Shown piece by piece: positions 1 through 7,771 of a DNA stretch of 64,000 nucleotides. Location: assembly GCA_900752435.1 (NCBI GenBank), contig CAADVD010000033.1, positions 119,756-183,755 of the forward strand, given 5' to 3'. The notes under the pieces are model-generated. The model was not told the origin of the DNA, did not search any database, and saw only the letters and a program-made list of their open reading frames with translations. Made by a program: the position numbers and the translations under genes. How positions within the stretch are numbered: the stretch's first letter is position 1; every line of letters starts with the position of its first letter. This DNA comes from Oscillospiraceae bacterium (GTDB lineage: Bacteria > Bacillota > Clostridia > Oscillospirales > Ruminococcaceae).

Positions 1-530
1 TTAGCTGGATCTGCCATGACGACTTTATGCAGAATGTGATTTCCTTCCGCCGGATGGATTTGAAGGGCAAAGAGCTGATTTGTCTGTGCAACTTCTGTCC
101 GGTGACGCGGACAGAATACCGCGTCGGGGTGCCGTATTGGGGTACTTATACGCCGGTGATGAACAGCGACGACGCCAAATACGGCGGTACCGGGGTGGAA
201 GTCAAGCCGGCGAAGACGGAGCAAATTCCGGCGCATGGCTATGAATACTCCATTGTGGTGACCGTTCCGCAGATGTCCGTGTCGTATTACAGCGTGACCA
301 AAACCCGTGCGCCGAAGAAAAAGCCAACGCCGGAGGAATTAGAAGCCAAAGCGTTGGAAAAAGCAGAAGCGGCTAAGGCGAAGAAGACTGCAGCGAAAAA
401 GCCGGCGGCGGCCAAGGCCAAAACGACCGCAAAGACGAAAGCGGCATCGACAAAGACTACGGCGGCAAAGGCAAAATCAACCGCCAAAAAGACTGCGGCG
501 AAGAAGAAAACCGATTCGTCGGAAGCATAA
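1..530 (+). CDS. glgB: 1,4-alpha-glucan branching enzyme, C-terminal part, with Lys/Ala-rich tail
   Basis: C-terminal end of a glycogen branching enzyme, cut by the window edge; the frame is open from base 3. The enzyme moves short alpha-1,4 chains to alpha-1,6 positions in cytosolic glycogen. The visible part carries the usual end of the C-terminal beta domain (NVISFRRMD, LICLCNFCPV, YRVGVPYWGTY, NSDDAKYGG, IPAHGYEYSI). The catalytic barrel lies outside the window. After this domain the protein runs on for about 75 residues (bases about 303-527) made almost only of Lys, Ala, Thr and Pro, like a histone H1 tail. It is the first visible gene of the glg operon, 147 nt before glgC. A GC-rich hairpin (GCGGCG-CTGCG-CGCCGC, 570-586) without a T tract lies in that gap. 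Confidence 0.85.
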   Translation, partial: SWICHDDFMQNVISFRRMDLKGKELICLCNFCPVTRTEYRVGVPYWGTYTPVMNSDDAKYGGTGVEVKPAKTEQIPAHGYEYSIVVTVPQMSVSYYSVTKTRAPKKKPTPEELEAKALEKAEAAKAKKTAAKKPAAAKAKTTAKTKAASTKTTAAKAKSTAKKTAAKKKTDSSEA

Positions 531-677
531 TTATTGTTATTCTCTGGGGTTTTGGCTCGTTGGGTTCGTGCGGCGCTGCGCGCCGCGGCGAACACTGGTG
601 CGCGATCCTTGGGGTGAATGCCCGAGGCGGGAGCTTTGGGGATTCAAAGATATAGAATCATACGAGGAGGCAAAGAT

Positions 678-1865
678 ATGTTAGAAAGAAGAAAAGAATG
701 TATCGCCATGTTGCTGGCCGGCGGTCAAGGGAGCAGACTGAAGGTTCTGACCTCTGACATTGCGAAACCGGCCGTTCCGTTCGGGGGAAAGTATCGAATC
801 ATCGATTTTCCGCTCTCCAACTGCGTCAATTCGGGCATTGATACCGTGGGTATTTTGACCCAGTATCAGCCGTTGGTGCTCAACAGCTACGTGGGAAATG
901 GTCAGCCGTGGGGACTCAACCGCAACTACGGCGGTGTGCGCGTACTTCCGCCGTATGCGCAGAGCAACAAATCTGAGTGGTACAAGGGAACGGCCAACGC
1001 CATTTACCAGAACATCCATTATATTGATATGTACAATCCGGAGTATGTGCTGATTCTCTCCGGCGACCATATTTATAAGATGGATTATTCCAAAATGCTT
1101 GCGTATCACAAGGAAAAGAATGCGGACTGCACCATTGCGGTCATTGATGTGCCGATGGAGGAAACTTATCGCTTCGGTATCGTCAACACCAATCCGGACG
1201 GTTCGATTTATGAATTTGAGGAAAAACCGGAGCATGCCAAGAGCACCAATGCTTCCATGGGGATTTATATTTTCAACTGGAAGGTACTGCGCAAATACTT
1301 GATTGAGGATGAGGAAAATCCGAACTCCTCCAACGATTTTGGGAAAAATATTCTGCCGACTTTGCTGGAAGATGATCAGCGGCTGTTTGCGTACAACTTT
1401 GCTGGCTACTGGAAAGACGTCGGTACGCTGGAGAGCCTTTGGGAAGCCAATATGGATTTGATTAATCCGAAAATTCCGTTTGAGATCCGCGACAAGAATT
1501 TTAAAATCTATGCCAGAAACTATGCGAAGACGCCGTCCTTTATCGCAACCAGCGCATCGGTGGAGAATTCCATGGTGGCAGAGGGCTGTAATATTAAGGG
1601 CAGCATCGAAAATTCCATCATTTCCACAGGCTGCGTCATTGAAGAGGGCGCTGTGGTGCGCGACAGCGTGATTATGCCGAATGCGGTGATTCAAGCCGGC
1701 GCCGTGGTGCAGTATTCCATCATCGGTGAGAATTCCGTGATTTGTAAGGATGCGCAAGTTGGTAAAGCGCCGAAGGATTGCCCAAGTACTTGGGGGATTA
1801 GTGTGGTAGGCACGAACAAGACCATTGAAGAAAAACAGGTCATCGGCCCGAAAGAGGTCGTGTAA
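678..1865 (+). CDS. glgC: Glucose-1-phosphate adenylyltransferase (GlgC subunit)
   Basis: ADP-glucose pyrophosphorylase: ATP plus glucose-1-phosphate gives ADP-glucose and pyrophosphate, the committed step of bacterial glycogen synthesis. The 395-residue product has the nucleotidyltransferase motif AGGQGSRL near residue 14, GGKYRIIDF near 36, WYKGTANA near 101, the catalytic SGDHIYKMDY near 128 and EFEEKPEHAKS further on. A C-terminal left-handed beta helix follows, with hexapeptide-like repeats. I chose the ATG at 678 because AGGAGG (664-669) sits 8 nt upstream; the longer frame from 618 has no ribosome site and no family support. It stands between glgB and glgD and should form a hetero-oligomer with GlgD. 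Confidence 0.95.
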   Translation: MLERRKECIAMLLAGGQGSRLKVLTSDIAKPAVPFGGKYRIIDFPLSNCVNSGIDTVGILTQYQPLVLNSYVGNGQPWGLNRNYGGVRVLPPYAQSNKSEWYKGTANAIYQNIHYIDMYNPEYVLILSGDHIYKMDYSKMLAYHKEKNADCTIAVIDVPMEETYRFGIVNTNPDGSIYEFEEKPEHAKSTNASMGIYIFNWKVLRKYLIEDEENPNSSNDFGKNILPTLLEDDQRLFAYNFAGYWKDVGTLESLWEANMDLINPKIPFEIRDKNFKIYARNYAKTPSFIATSASVENSMVAEGCNIKGSIENSIISTGCVIEEGAVVRDSVIMPNAVIQAGAVVQYSIIGENSVICKDAQVGKAPKDCPSTWGISVVGTNKTIEEKQVIGPKEVV

Positions 1866-1972
1866 CAGCGGCTTATGAAGAACTTGCAGCGGTTTCCCGT
1901 CAATACGATGTGCCAGACGGGAATGCCGGGATAAAATTTTGGCCGCGGCACAGCGGCGGAATGGGTGATTCT

Positions 1973-3088
1973 ATGAATATGATCGGCGTAATCTTTTCTA
2001 ATATTTACGATTCAGCCATGGGCGATCTGACTAAGCACAGAGCGCTGGCCTCCCTGCCTTTCGGGGGCAGATACCGGCTGATCGATTTCGTGTTGTCCAA
2101 TATGGCCAACTCACACATCGAATCCATCGGTGTGATTACCAAATACAACTACCAGTCCTTGATGGACCATCTCGGTTCGTGCGATGAGTGGGATCTCAAT
2201 CGTAAGAACGGGCGGGTGTTTATTCTGCCGCCGTTTGGCAACGGACAAACAACCATCTATCAGGGCAAGCTGGAAGCGCTGCACGGTGCGCTCGAATACG
2301 TCAAACGCGCCAAGGGTGATTATGTGGTGCTGTCCGGTTCCAATGTGCTGTGCAATATCGACTATGAAAATGTGTTGAAATCGCACATCAAATCCGGCGC
2401 TAAGGTCACGGTGGTGGCCAACCGCATGGAGCCAAAGCATCCGGAGGATAAAGAAGACCTGGTGCTTTTGGAAGAAGAGGGCATCGTCAAGGATTTGGCC
2501 ATCAACCATACCTACAACAAGGACAATTTGGTCGGTATGGGCATGTACATTGTGGATAAGCAATACCTCATCGATGTGGTGGAGGAATCTGTTTCCCACG
2601 GGCTGTACCGCTTTGAAAAAGACTTTTTGCAGAAGTATTTCTTGGAGCAGAAGCTGTCACTGAATATTTATGAGTTTAAAAAGACGGTGCTGCGCATTAC
2701 GGATATTGTGTCCTACTTCCAGTGCCACTGTGATATGCTGGATGAAACGGTTCGCAACGATATTTTTGACCCGACCAATCCGATTTATACCAAGGTGCGC
2801 GACGAAGTGCCGACGTATTACGATGAGGACGCAATTGTCAACAACTGCTTGATTGCGGACGGCTGCCGCATCATGGGCACGGTGGAGGATTCCATTTTGT
2901 TCCGTGATGTGACGGTGGAAGCGGGCGCGGTGATTAAGCATGCCATCATCATGCAGAGCACGGTGGTGCGCAGTGGTGCGGACATCGAATACGCCATTGT
3001 GGATAAAGATGCAGAGATTACCGAGGATCGCACGCTGATTGGCGCGCAGACGGCGCCGATTATCATCCCAAAAGGCGAAAAGATTTAG
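1973..3088 (+). CDS. glgD: GlgD, non-catalytic partner of ADP-glucose pyrophosphorylase
   Basis: GlgC paralogue of 371 residues, the regulatory partner typical of Firmicutes glycogen operons. It keeps the nucleotidyltransferase fold (FGGRYRLIDFVLSNM, then ILPPFGNGQ). The catalytic SGDHIYKMDY segment of GlgC reads SGSNVLCNIDY here, so the essential Asp-His is lost. In known GlgCD enzymes the partner raises the activity of GlgC. The ATG at 1973 is preferred because MNMIGVIFSN matches the family N-terminus; an upstream start at 1910 adds unrelated residues. In the 107-nt gap after glgC there is a hairpin (TTCCCGTC 1894-1901 with GACGGGAA 1916-1923) without a T tract, possibly an RNA processing or stability element. 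Confidence 0.93.
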   Translation: MNMIGVIFSNIYDSAMGDLTKHRALASLPFGGRYRLIDFVLSNMANSHIESIGVITKYNYQSLMDHLGSCDEWDLNRKNGRVFILPPFGNGQTTIYQGKLEALHGALEYVKRAKGDYVVLSGSNVLCNIDYENVLKSHIKSGAKVTVVANRMEPKHPEDKEDLVLLEEEGIVKDLAINHTYNKDNLVGMGMYIVDKQYLIDVVEESVSHGLYRFEKDFLQKYFLEQKLSLNIYEFKKTVLRITDIVSYFQCHCDMLDETVRNDIFDPTNPIYTKVRDEVPTYYDEDAIVNNCLIADGCRIMGTVEDSILFRDVTVEAGAVIKHAIIMQSTVVRSGADIEYAIVDKDAEITEDRTLIGAQTAPIIIPKGEKI

Positions 3089-3096
3089 AAAACGAC

Positions 3097-3138
3097 AACG
3101 CCTATGCTTCCAATTTGGCGGTGTAGGCGTTTGTTTCA
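3097..3138 (+). terminator. Weak hairpin between glgD and glgA
   Basis: AACGCCTA (3097-3104) pairs perfectly with TAGGCGTT (3124-3131), and a T-rich stretch (TTTGTTTCATT) follows. The 8-bp stem and broken T tract suggest a partial terminator or attenuator that would lower glgA expression relative to glgCD, not a full stop. Confidence 0.4.
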
Positions 3139-3174
3139 TTACAAGGAAGTACAAACCAGAAAGGATCCTGCTCT

Positions 3175-4602
3175 ATGAATATCTTATTTGCCGCGAGCGA
3201 AGGCGCTCCGTACATCAAAACCGGCGGTTTGGGCGATGTGATTTATGCCCTGCCGAACGAATTGGCCAACAACCCTGACAACATCATTAGTATTTTCCTT
3301 CCTTATTACAATTCCATCAAGTACAATCCGAATTACGACATCGAGTACGTCACCAATTTCGGTGTGCCGCTGTCTTGGAGAAGCCAATATTGCGGGCTGT
3401 TCCGTGCAAAAGGTAAGAAAGAGAACATTACTTATTATTTTATCGACAACGATTATTACTTTGACCGCCAAAGACCGTATGGCGATTACGATGACGGGGA
3501 GCGCTTTGCGTTTTTCAGCAAGGCTGTGCTGGAATCGTTGATTCATCTGGATTTTACACCGGATGTGATTCACTGCCACGATTGGCAGACGGCGCTGATT
3601 CCGCTGTGGCTGAAAGCCAATTACTGCCACATGGAGCGCTTCCAGCGCATCAAAACCGTGTTTACCATCCACAACATTGAGTATCAGGGAAAGGTTCCGG
3701 ACGCGTTCTTCCAAGAAGTGCTGGGACTGAATCCGTACTGGTTTAACTGCGTGCATTACGACACCTGTCTGAACTTTATGAAGAGCGCCATTGTGCTGGC
3801 GGATAAGGTCACGACGGTGTCCAGAACGTATTCGTATGAAATCCGTCATGCGTATTTTGCCCATGGCTTGCAGGATATTCTCAAGGAATATGGCTATAAG
3901 GTGACCGGCGTGGTGAACGGCATTGATACCGATTTGTACAACGCGCAGAAGGATACCACCATTGTGAACAACTTTGAAAACGGCGATTTGGAGGGCAAGG
4001 CGAAAAACAAATTGGCGCTGCAGGAACGTTTGGGTTTGCCGGTCAACAAGGATATTCCGATGGTCGGTATGATTACGCGTTTGGTGGCGCACAAAGGGCT
4101 GGATTTGGTTGAATATGTGGCGAACGATTTGATGAATCTGCCGATTCAATTTGTGGTCATTGGTACGGGTGACGAACGGTATCAGAACCTGTTCTATCGC
4201 TTGGCGTGGGAGCATCCCGATAAGATGAGCGCCAACATTCTGTTTGACCCGATTTTGGCCAATCAGTTGTATGCGTCTGCCGACATCTTTTTGATGCCGT
4301 CGCAGTCCGAACCGTGTGGTTTGTCCCAGTTGATTTCCATGCGCTACGGCACCATGCCGGTCGTGCGCGAAACCGGCGGCTTGTATGACACCGTACCGGC
4401 ATTCAATCCCGAAACTGGCGAAGGACGCGGCTTTACCTTTAAGAGCTACAACGCGCACGATATGCTGGGCGCGCTCAACAATGCGCTGGGCGTTTACTAC
4501 AACAAACCGCTTCGTCAGAAGCTGGTGGACAACATCATGAATTACGATTGCAGCTGGAAAGAACCTGTGCAGGAATATATGAACATCTATCAGTCGCTAT
4601 AA
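3175..4602 (+). CDS. glgA: Glycogen synthase (ADP-glucose type, GT5)
   Basis: Transfers glucose from ADP-glucose to the non-reducing end of alpha-1,4-glucan. The 475-residue product has the full GT5 length. The ADP-glucose binding motif KTGGLGDV is at residues 15-22, followed by HCHDWQTAL and FTIHNIEYQG. The C-terminal Rossmann half holds GMITRLVAHKGLD and PSQSEPCGLSQL (near 380), where the Glu and Cys/Gly contact the nucleotide sugar. AAAGGATCC upstream is an acceptable ribosome site. It is the last gene of glgB-C-D-A and is followed by a strong terminator. Confidence 0.96.
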   Translation: MNILFAASEGAPYIKTGGLGDVIYALPNELANNPDNIISIFLPYYNSIKYNPNYDIEYVTNFGVPLSWRSQYCGLFRAKGKKENITYYFIDNDYYFDRQRPYGDYDDGERFAFFSKAVLESLIHLDFTPDVIHCHDWQTALIPLWLKANYCHMERFQRIKTVFTIHNIEYQGKVPDAFFQEVLGLNPYWFNCVHYDTCLNFMKSAIVLADKVTTVSRTYSYEIRHAYFAHGLQDILKEYGYKVTGVVNGIDTDLYNAQKDTTIVNNFENGDLEGKAKNKLALQERLGLPVNKDIPMVGMITRLVAHKGLDLVEYVANDLMNLPIQFVVIGTGDERYQNLFYRLAWEHPDKMSANILFDPILANQLYASADIFLMPSQSEPCGLSQLISMRYGTMPVVRETGGLYDTVPAFNPETGEGRGFTFKSYNAHDMLGALNNALGVYYNKPLRQKLVDNIMNYDCSWKEPVQEYMNIYQSL

Positions 4603-4609
4603 GAGAAAT

Positions 4610-4679
4610 AAATGTGTCAGAACAACATAAAATTCCCGCAATGCGAGGGGAATTTCGCCTTGTTTTGGCACATTTTTTG
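4610..4679 (+). terminator. Strong terminator after glgA
   Basis: A long two-part hairpin. The outer arm AAATGTGTCAGAACA (from 4610) pairs with TGTTTTGGCACATTT (to 4675), allowing G-T pairs. The inner arm AAATTCCC (4630-4637) pairs with GGGAATTT (4648-4655). The outer stem runs into a T6 tract. This should end the glgBCDA transcript. Confidence 0.8.
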
Positions 4680-5112
4680 TGCCACATGCATAAAGATGGC
4701 GTATGGCTTCTGGATATTCTGCTGAAAATGAATGTTAATTTTACAATTTTATGCTCCAAAATTTAGATATTTTTTCTTTGAGTTTTTAAGTTTTTGTATA
4801 TTACCGATTTCGCCCGATTCGTTTCGGCATTATTTGGTTATAATACATCTTGTGTTTTACAGGAAAACACGATAAAATAAAAAAGGTAGTATGTTAAACG
4901 GTTATCCCATCGCGCACTGCCGTTTCACTGCTGTGGATGGTTTTCTCTTTTGGGCTGTCCGGAAAAATAAAAGTTGCTTGCATTTGTATCCCGGCGCCTG
5001 CCGGTTGTGACGCATCCTGTTTTTGACACGGCGTGTTTTTTTGAGGCTGCTCTATTTGACTCGGCTTCGTTCACGCACTTCGAGCAAATGCAAACGGAAA
5101 GGTTTTGATACT
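4680..5112 (+). other. Non-coding leader region upstream of glgP
   Basis: No convincing gene. A TATAAT hexamer at 4839-4844 is the best -10 candidate, with a poor -35 (TTCGTT region), so transcription would start near 4851 and leave a leader of about 260 nt. The leader starts with hairpin GTGTTTT-ACAGG-AAAACAC (about 4852-4870), then holds CCGGC-GCCT-GCCGG (about 4992) and, just before the glgP ribosome site, a short GC palindrome next to a T7 run near 5037. This could be an attenuator. No known riboswitch was recognised. Confidence 0.4.
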
Positions 5113-7533
5113 ATGAAAATGGCTAAAAACGAACTCATTGAATTGCTCAATGACAAGAGTCTGCGCCACTTTGGCTGCTATCTGGATGAAGCAACGCAGC
5201 AGCAGATTTACAAAACAGTCTGTCTGGTGGTTCGTGACATATTGTCGAAACAGAGAAAGACGTTTACCGACCAATGTGAAAAACAAGCGGCAAAACAAGT
5301 CTACTACATGTCCATGGAATTTTTGGTGGGTACTTCGCTGCACAACAACCTCTACAATCTGGGCTTGGAGGATGTGTTTGCAGACGTGTTGAAAAAGTAC
5401 AACACGGAGTTGACCGATTTGTATGCCATTGAGCCGGATGCGGGCTTGGGCAACGGCGGTTTGGGACGATTGGCGTCTTGCTACATGGACTCCATGACCA
5501 CACTCTCCATTCCGGCAACCGGCTTCTCCCTGCGTTATGAATTCGGTATTTTCCGTCAGAAAATCATCGATGGCTGGCAGATGGAATTTCCGGACAACTG
5601 GCTGGAAATGGGTGACGTTTGGCTGATTCCGCGTAAGGATGAATCCTTTGAAGTTAAATTTGGCGGCCATGTGGAGGAATCCTATGAAGATGGCCGGTAT
5701 GTGGCCAAACAAGTGGATTATGATACGGTGATTGCCGTTCCGTATGATATGATGATTTCTGGTTATAACACCAACGCGGTGAATGAATTGGTGCTTTGGA
5801 GCGCCAAATCACCGAAAACCTTGGATATGAGCGTGTTTTCCCGCGGCGATTACGTCAAAGCGCTGGAGCAGAACACCATGGCGGAGGCCATCACCAAGGT
5901 GCTGTATCCGGCGGACGACCACATTGAGGGCAAACGGCTGCGCCTGAAACAGCAGTATTTGCTGGTTTCTGCTTCCTTGCAGAGCATTTTGAACGCGCAC
6001 ATTGCGCAGTATGGTACGCTCAGCACACTGCCGGACAAAGTGGCCATTCACATCAACGACACCCATCCGGCGCTGTGTGTACCGGAATTGACCCGTATCC
6101 TCATCGACGATCATGGCTACGATTGGGATGGTGCATGGGATATTGTGTGCCGGACACTGGCTTACACCAACCACACCGTGATGAGCGAAGCGCTTGAACG
6201 CTGGCCGGAGCATCTGTTCCGTGAACAGCTTCCGCGTGTGTACCAGATTGTGTGCGAAATCAACCGCCGCTTGATGGAAAAACTGAACAACATTTATCCG
6301 GGCGATGTGCCGAAACTCGAATACATGGCGGTGGTTGCCAACGGCGAAGTGCGCATGGCAAACCTCTGCTTGGCTTGTGTGCATAAGGTCAACGGCGTAT
6401 CTCAGCTTCACAGCGACATTTTGACTACTAGTATTTTCCGCGATTACTACAACATTGCGCCGGAGAAATTCACCAATGTTACCAACGGTATTGCGTATCG
6501 CCGCTGGCTGTGTCAGTCCAACCCGGGCTTGACCAATTTGCTGAAAGAGCTCATTGGGCCGAAGTTCATCGACGACGCGAATGCGCTCGAAGATTTGATG
6601 AAATACTACGACGACAAAACGGTGTTGGCTCAGCTTCAGAAAATTAAGCACGACAACAAAGTGGTGCTTGCCAACTACATCGCCAAGACCAACGGCATCA
6701 ACGTGAATCCGGATTCTCTGTTTGATGTGCAGATTAAACGTCTGCATGAATACAAACGTCAGCTGCTCAACGTGCTCAACATCCTGAACATGTACAACTA
6801 CATCAAAAATAATCCGAACGCCGATGTGCAGCCGAGAACCTTTGTCTTTGCGGCGAAGGCTTCCGCCGGTTACTTCATGGCGAAGCAGATTATCCGTTTG
6901 ATTGATGCGGTTTCCAAGCTGGTCAACAACGATCCGGTTACCCGCGACAAAATTAAGGTGGTCTTCATTGAGGACTACAAGGTTTCGCTGGCTGAAATCA
7001 TCATTCCGGCGGCCAACATTTCCGAGCAGATTTCCATTGCCGGTAAGGAAGCTTCCGGTACGGGCAACATGAAGCTGATGATCAACGGTGCGGTGACCAT
7101 GGGTACACTCGACGGCGCGAACGTGGAAATTCATCAGCAGGTTGGTGACGACAACATCTTCTTGTTCGGTATGACGGCCGATGAAGTGGAAGCACTCTGG
7201 AAACGCGGTTACCATCCGATGGACTTCTACAATGGCAACCATGAGCTGAAAGCGGTTGTGGATATGCTGACCTCCGGCGTTCTCGGCGCTCGTTTCGACG
7301 ACATATCCAAGTCACTGCTTACCAACAACTTCGGTGCGGCAGACGCCTATATGACATTGGCAGACTTTGCTTCTTATGTCGAAGCGCAAAGAAAATGTTC
7401 GGCGGTTTACAAGGATCAGACCAAGTTCACCAACATGTCGCTGGTCAACATTGCCAAAGCTGGTTTGTTCTCTTCCGACCGTGCGATTCAGGAATATTCC
7501 GACAACATCTGGTTTACCAAGCCGGTTAAATAA
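5113..7533 (+). CDS. glgP: Glycogen/maltodextrin phosphorylase
   Basis: PLP-dependent GT35 enzyme that releases glucose-1-phosphate from alpha-1,4-glucan ends; cytosolic. The 806-residue product shows YYMSMEFLVG near residue 60, GLGNGGLGRLA near 113, NDTHPAL near 315, IKRLHEYKRQ near 540, and the cofactor-lysine motif EASGTGNMKLM near 646-656. The ATG at 5113 is chosen because it starts MKMAKNELIELL and has GAAAGG upstream; 30 residues added by an upstream start at 5023 do not look like coding sequence. It is a separate transcription unit from glgBCDA, with a long leader and its own terminator. Confidence 0.96.
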   Translation: MKMAKNELIELLNDKSLRHFGCYLDEATQQQIYKTVCLVVRDILSKQRKTFTDQCEKQAAKQVYYMSMEFLVGTSLHNNLYNLGLEDVFADVLKKYNTELTDLYAIEPDAGLGNGGLGRLASCYMDSMTTLSIPATGFSLRYEFGIFRQKIIDGWQMEFPDNWLEMGDVWLIPRKDESFEVKFGGHVEESYEDGRYVAKQVDYDTVIAVPYDMMISGYNTNAVNELVLWSAKSPKTLDMSVFSRGDYVKALEQNTMAEAITKVLYPADDHIEGKRLRLKQQYLLVSASLQSILNAHIAQYGTLSTLPDKVAIHINDTHPALCVPELTRILIDDHGYDWDGAWDIVCRTLAYTNHTVMSEALERWPEHLFREQLPRVYQIVCEINRRLMEKLNNIYPGDVPKLEYMAVVANGEVRMANLCLACVHKVNGVSQLHSDILTTSIFRDYYNIAPEKFTNVTNGIAYRRWLCQSNPGLTNLLKELIGPKFIDDANALEDLMKYYDDKTVLAQLQKIKHDNKVVLANYIAKTNGINVNPDSLFDVQIKRLHEYKRQLLNVLNILNMYNYIKNNPNADVQPRTFVFAAKASAGYFMAKQIIRLIDAVSKLVNNDPVTRDKIKVVFIEDYKVSLAEIIIPAANISEQISIAGKEASGTGNMKLMINGAVTMGTLDGANVEIHQQVGDDNIFLFGMTADEVEALWKRGYHPMDFYNGNHELKAVVDMLTSGVLGARFDDISKSLLTNNFGAADAYMTLADFASYVEAQRKCSAVYKDQTKFTNMSLVNIAKAGLFSSDRAIQEYSDNIWFTKPVK

Positions 7534-7561
7534 TTCAAAAAACGGCAAAAGAATGTGTTTG

Positions 7562-7600
7562 AAAAGGCAGGAGCCACTCCTGCCTTTTCCTGTATTTTTT
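7562..7600 (+). terminator. Terminator after glgP
   Basis: Perfect 12-bp stem AAAAGGCAGGAG (7562-7573) and CTCCTGCCTTTT (7577-7588) with a 3-nt loop, then T-rich CCTGTATTTTTT. Confidence 0.85.
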
Positions 7601-7695
7601 CATGCAGCAGGATTGTTTGCTTGTGCGCCTGTCAAAATGCTTTGGGAACGAGCCTTTTGACGGTTGTATGCTCGAAGAGTTCGAAAGAACAAACC

Positions 7696-7726
7696 CACGG
7701 TTTCTTTTGGAATCCGTGTTTTTCTT
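7696..7726 (+). promoter_or_regulatory. Terminator-like hairpin in the leader of the GH13 gene
   Basis: CACGG (7696-7700) pairs with CCGTG (7714-7718), with further pairing TTTC/GGAA inside, followed directly by TTTTT-CTT. It lies about 50 nt upstream of the amylase start and after the glgP terminator. It therefore looks like an attenuator for the GH13-crcB unit or a second terminator for glgP read-through. Confidence 0.35.
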
Positions 7727-7771
7727 GTGAAAGAGCCAAAAATTCGCCATACCGGCAGATTGGAGAACGTT

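Noticed and set aside
287..595. Minus-strand Ala/Val/Phe-rich frame that looks like a membrane protein
   Set aside because: It is the complement of the Lys/Ala codons of the GlgB tail.
5809..7242. Minus-strand open frame of 477 codons
   Set aside because: Shadow of glgP; the phosphorylase motifs prove the plus strand.
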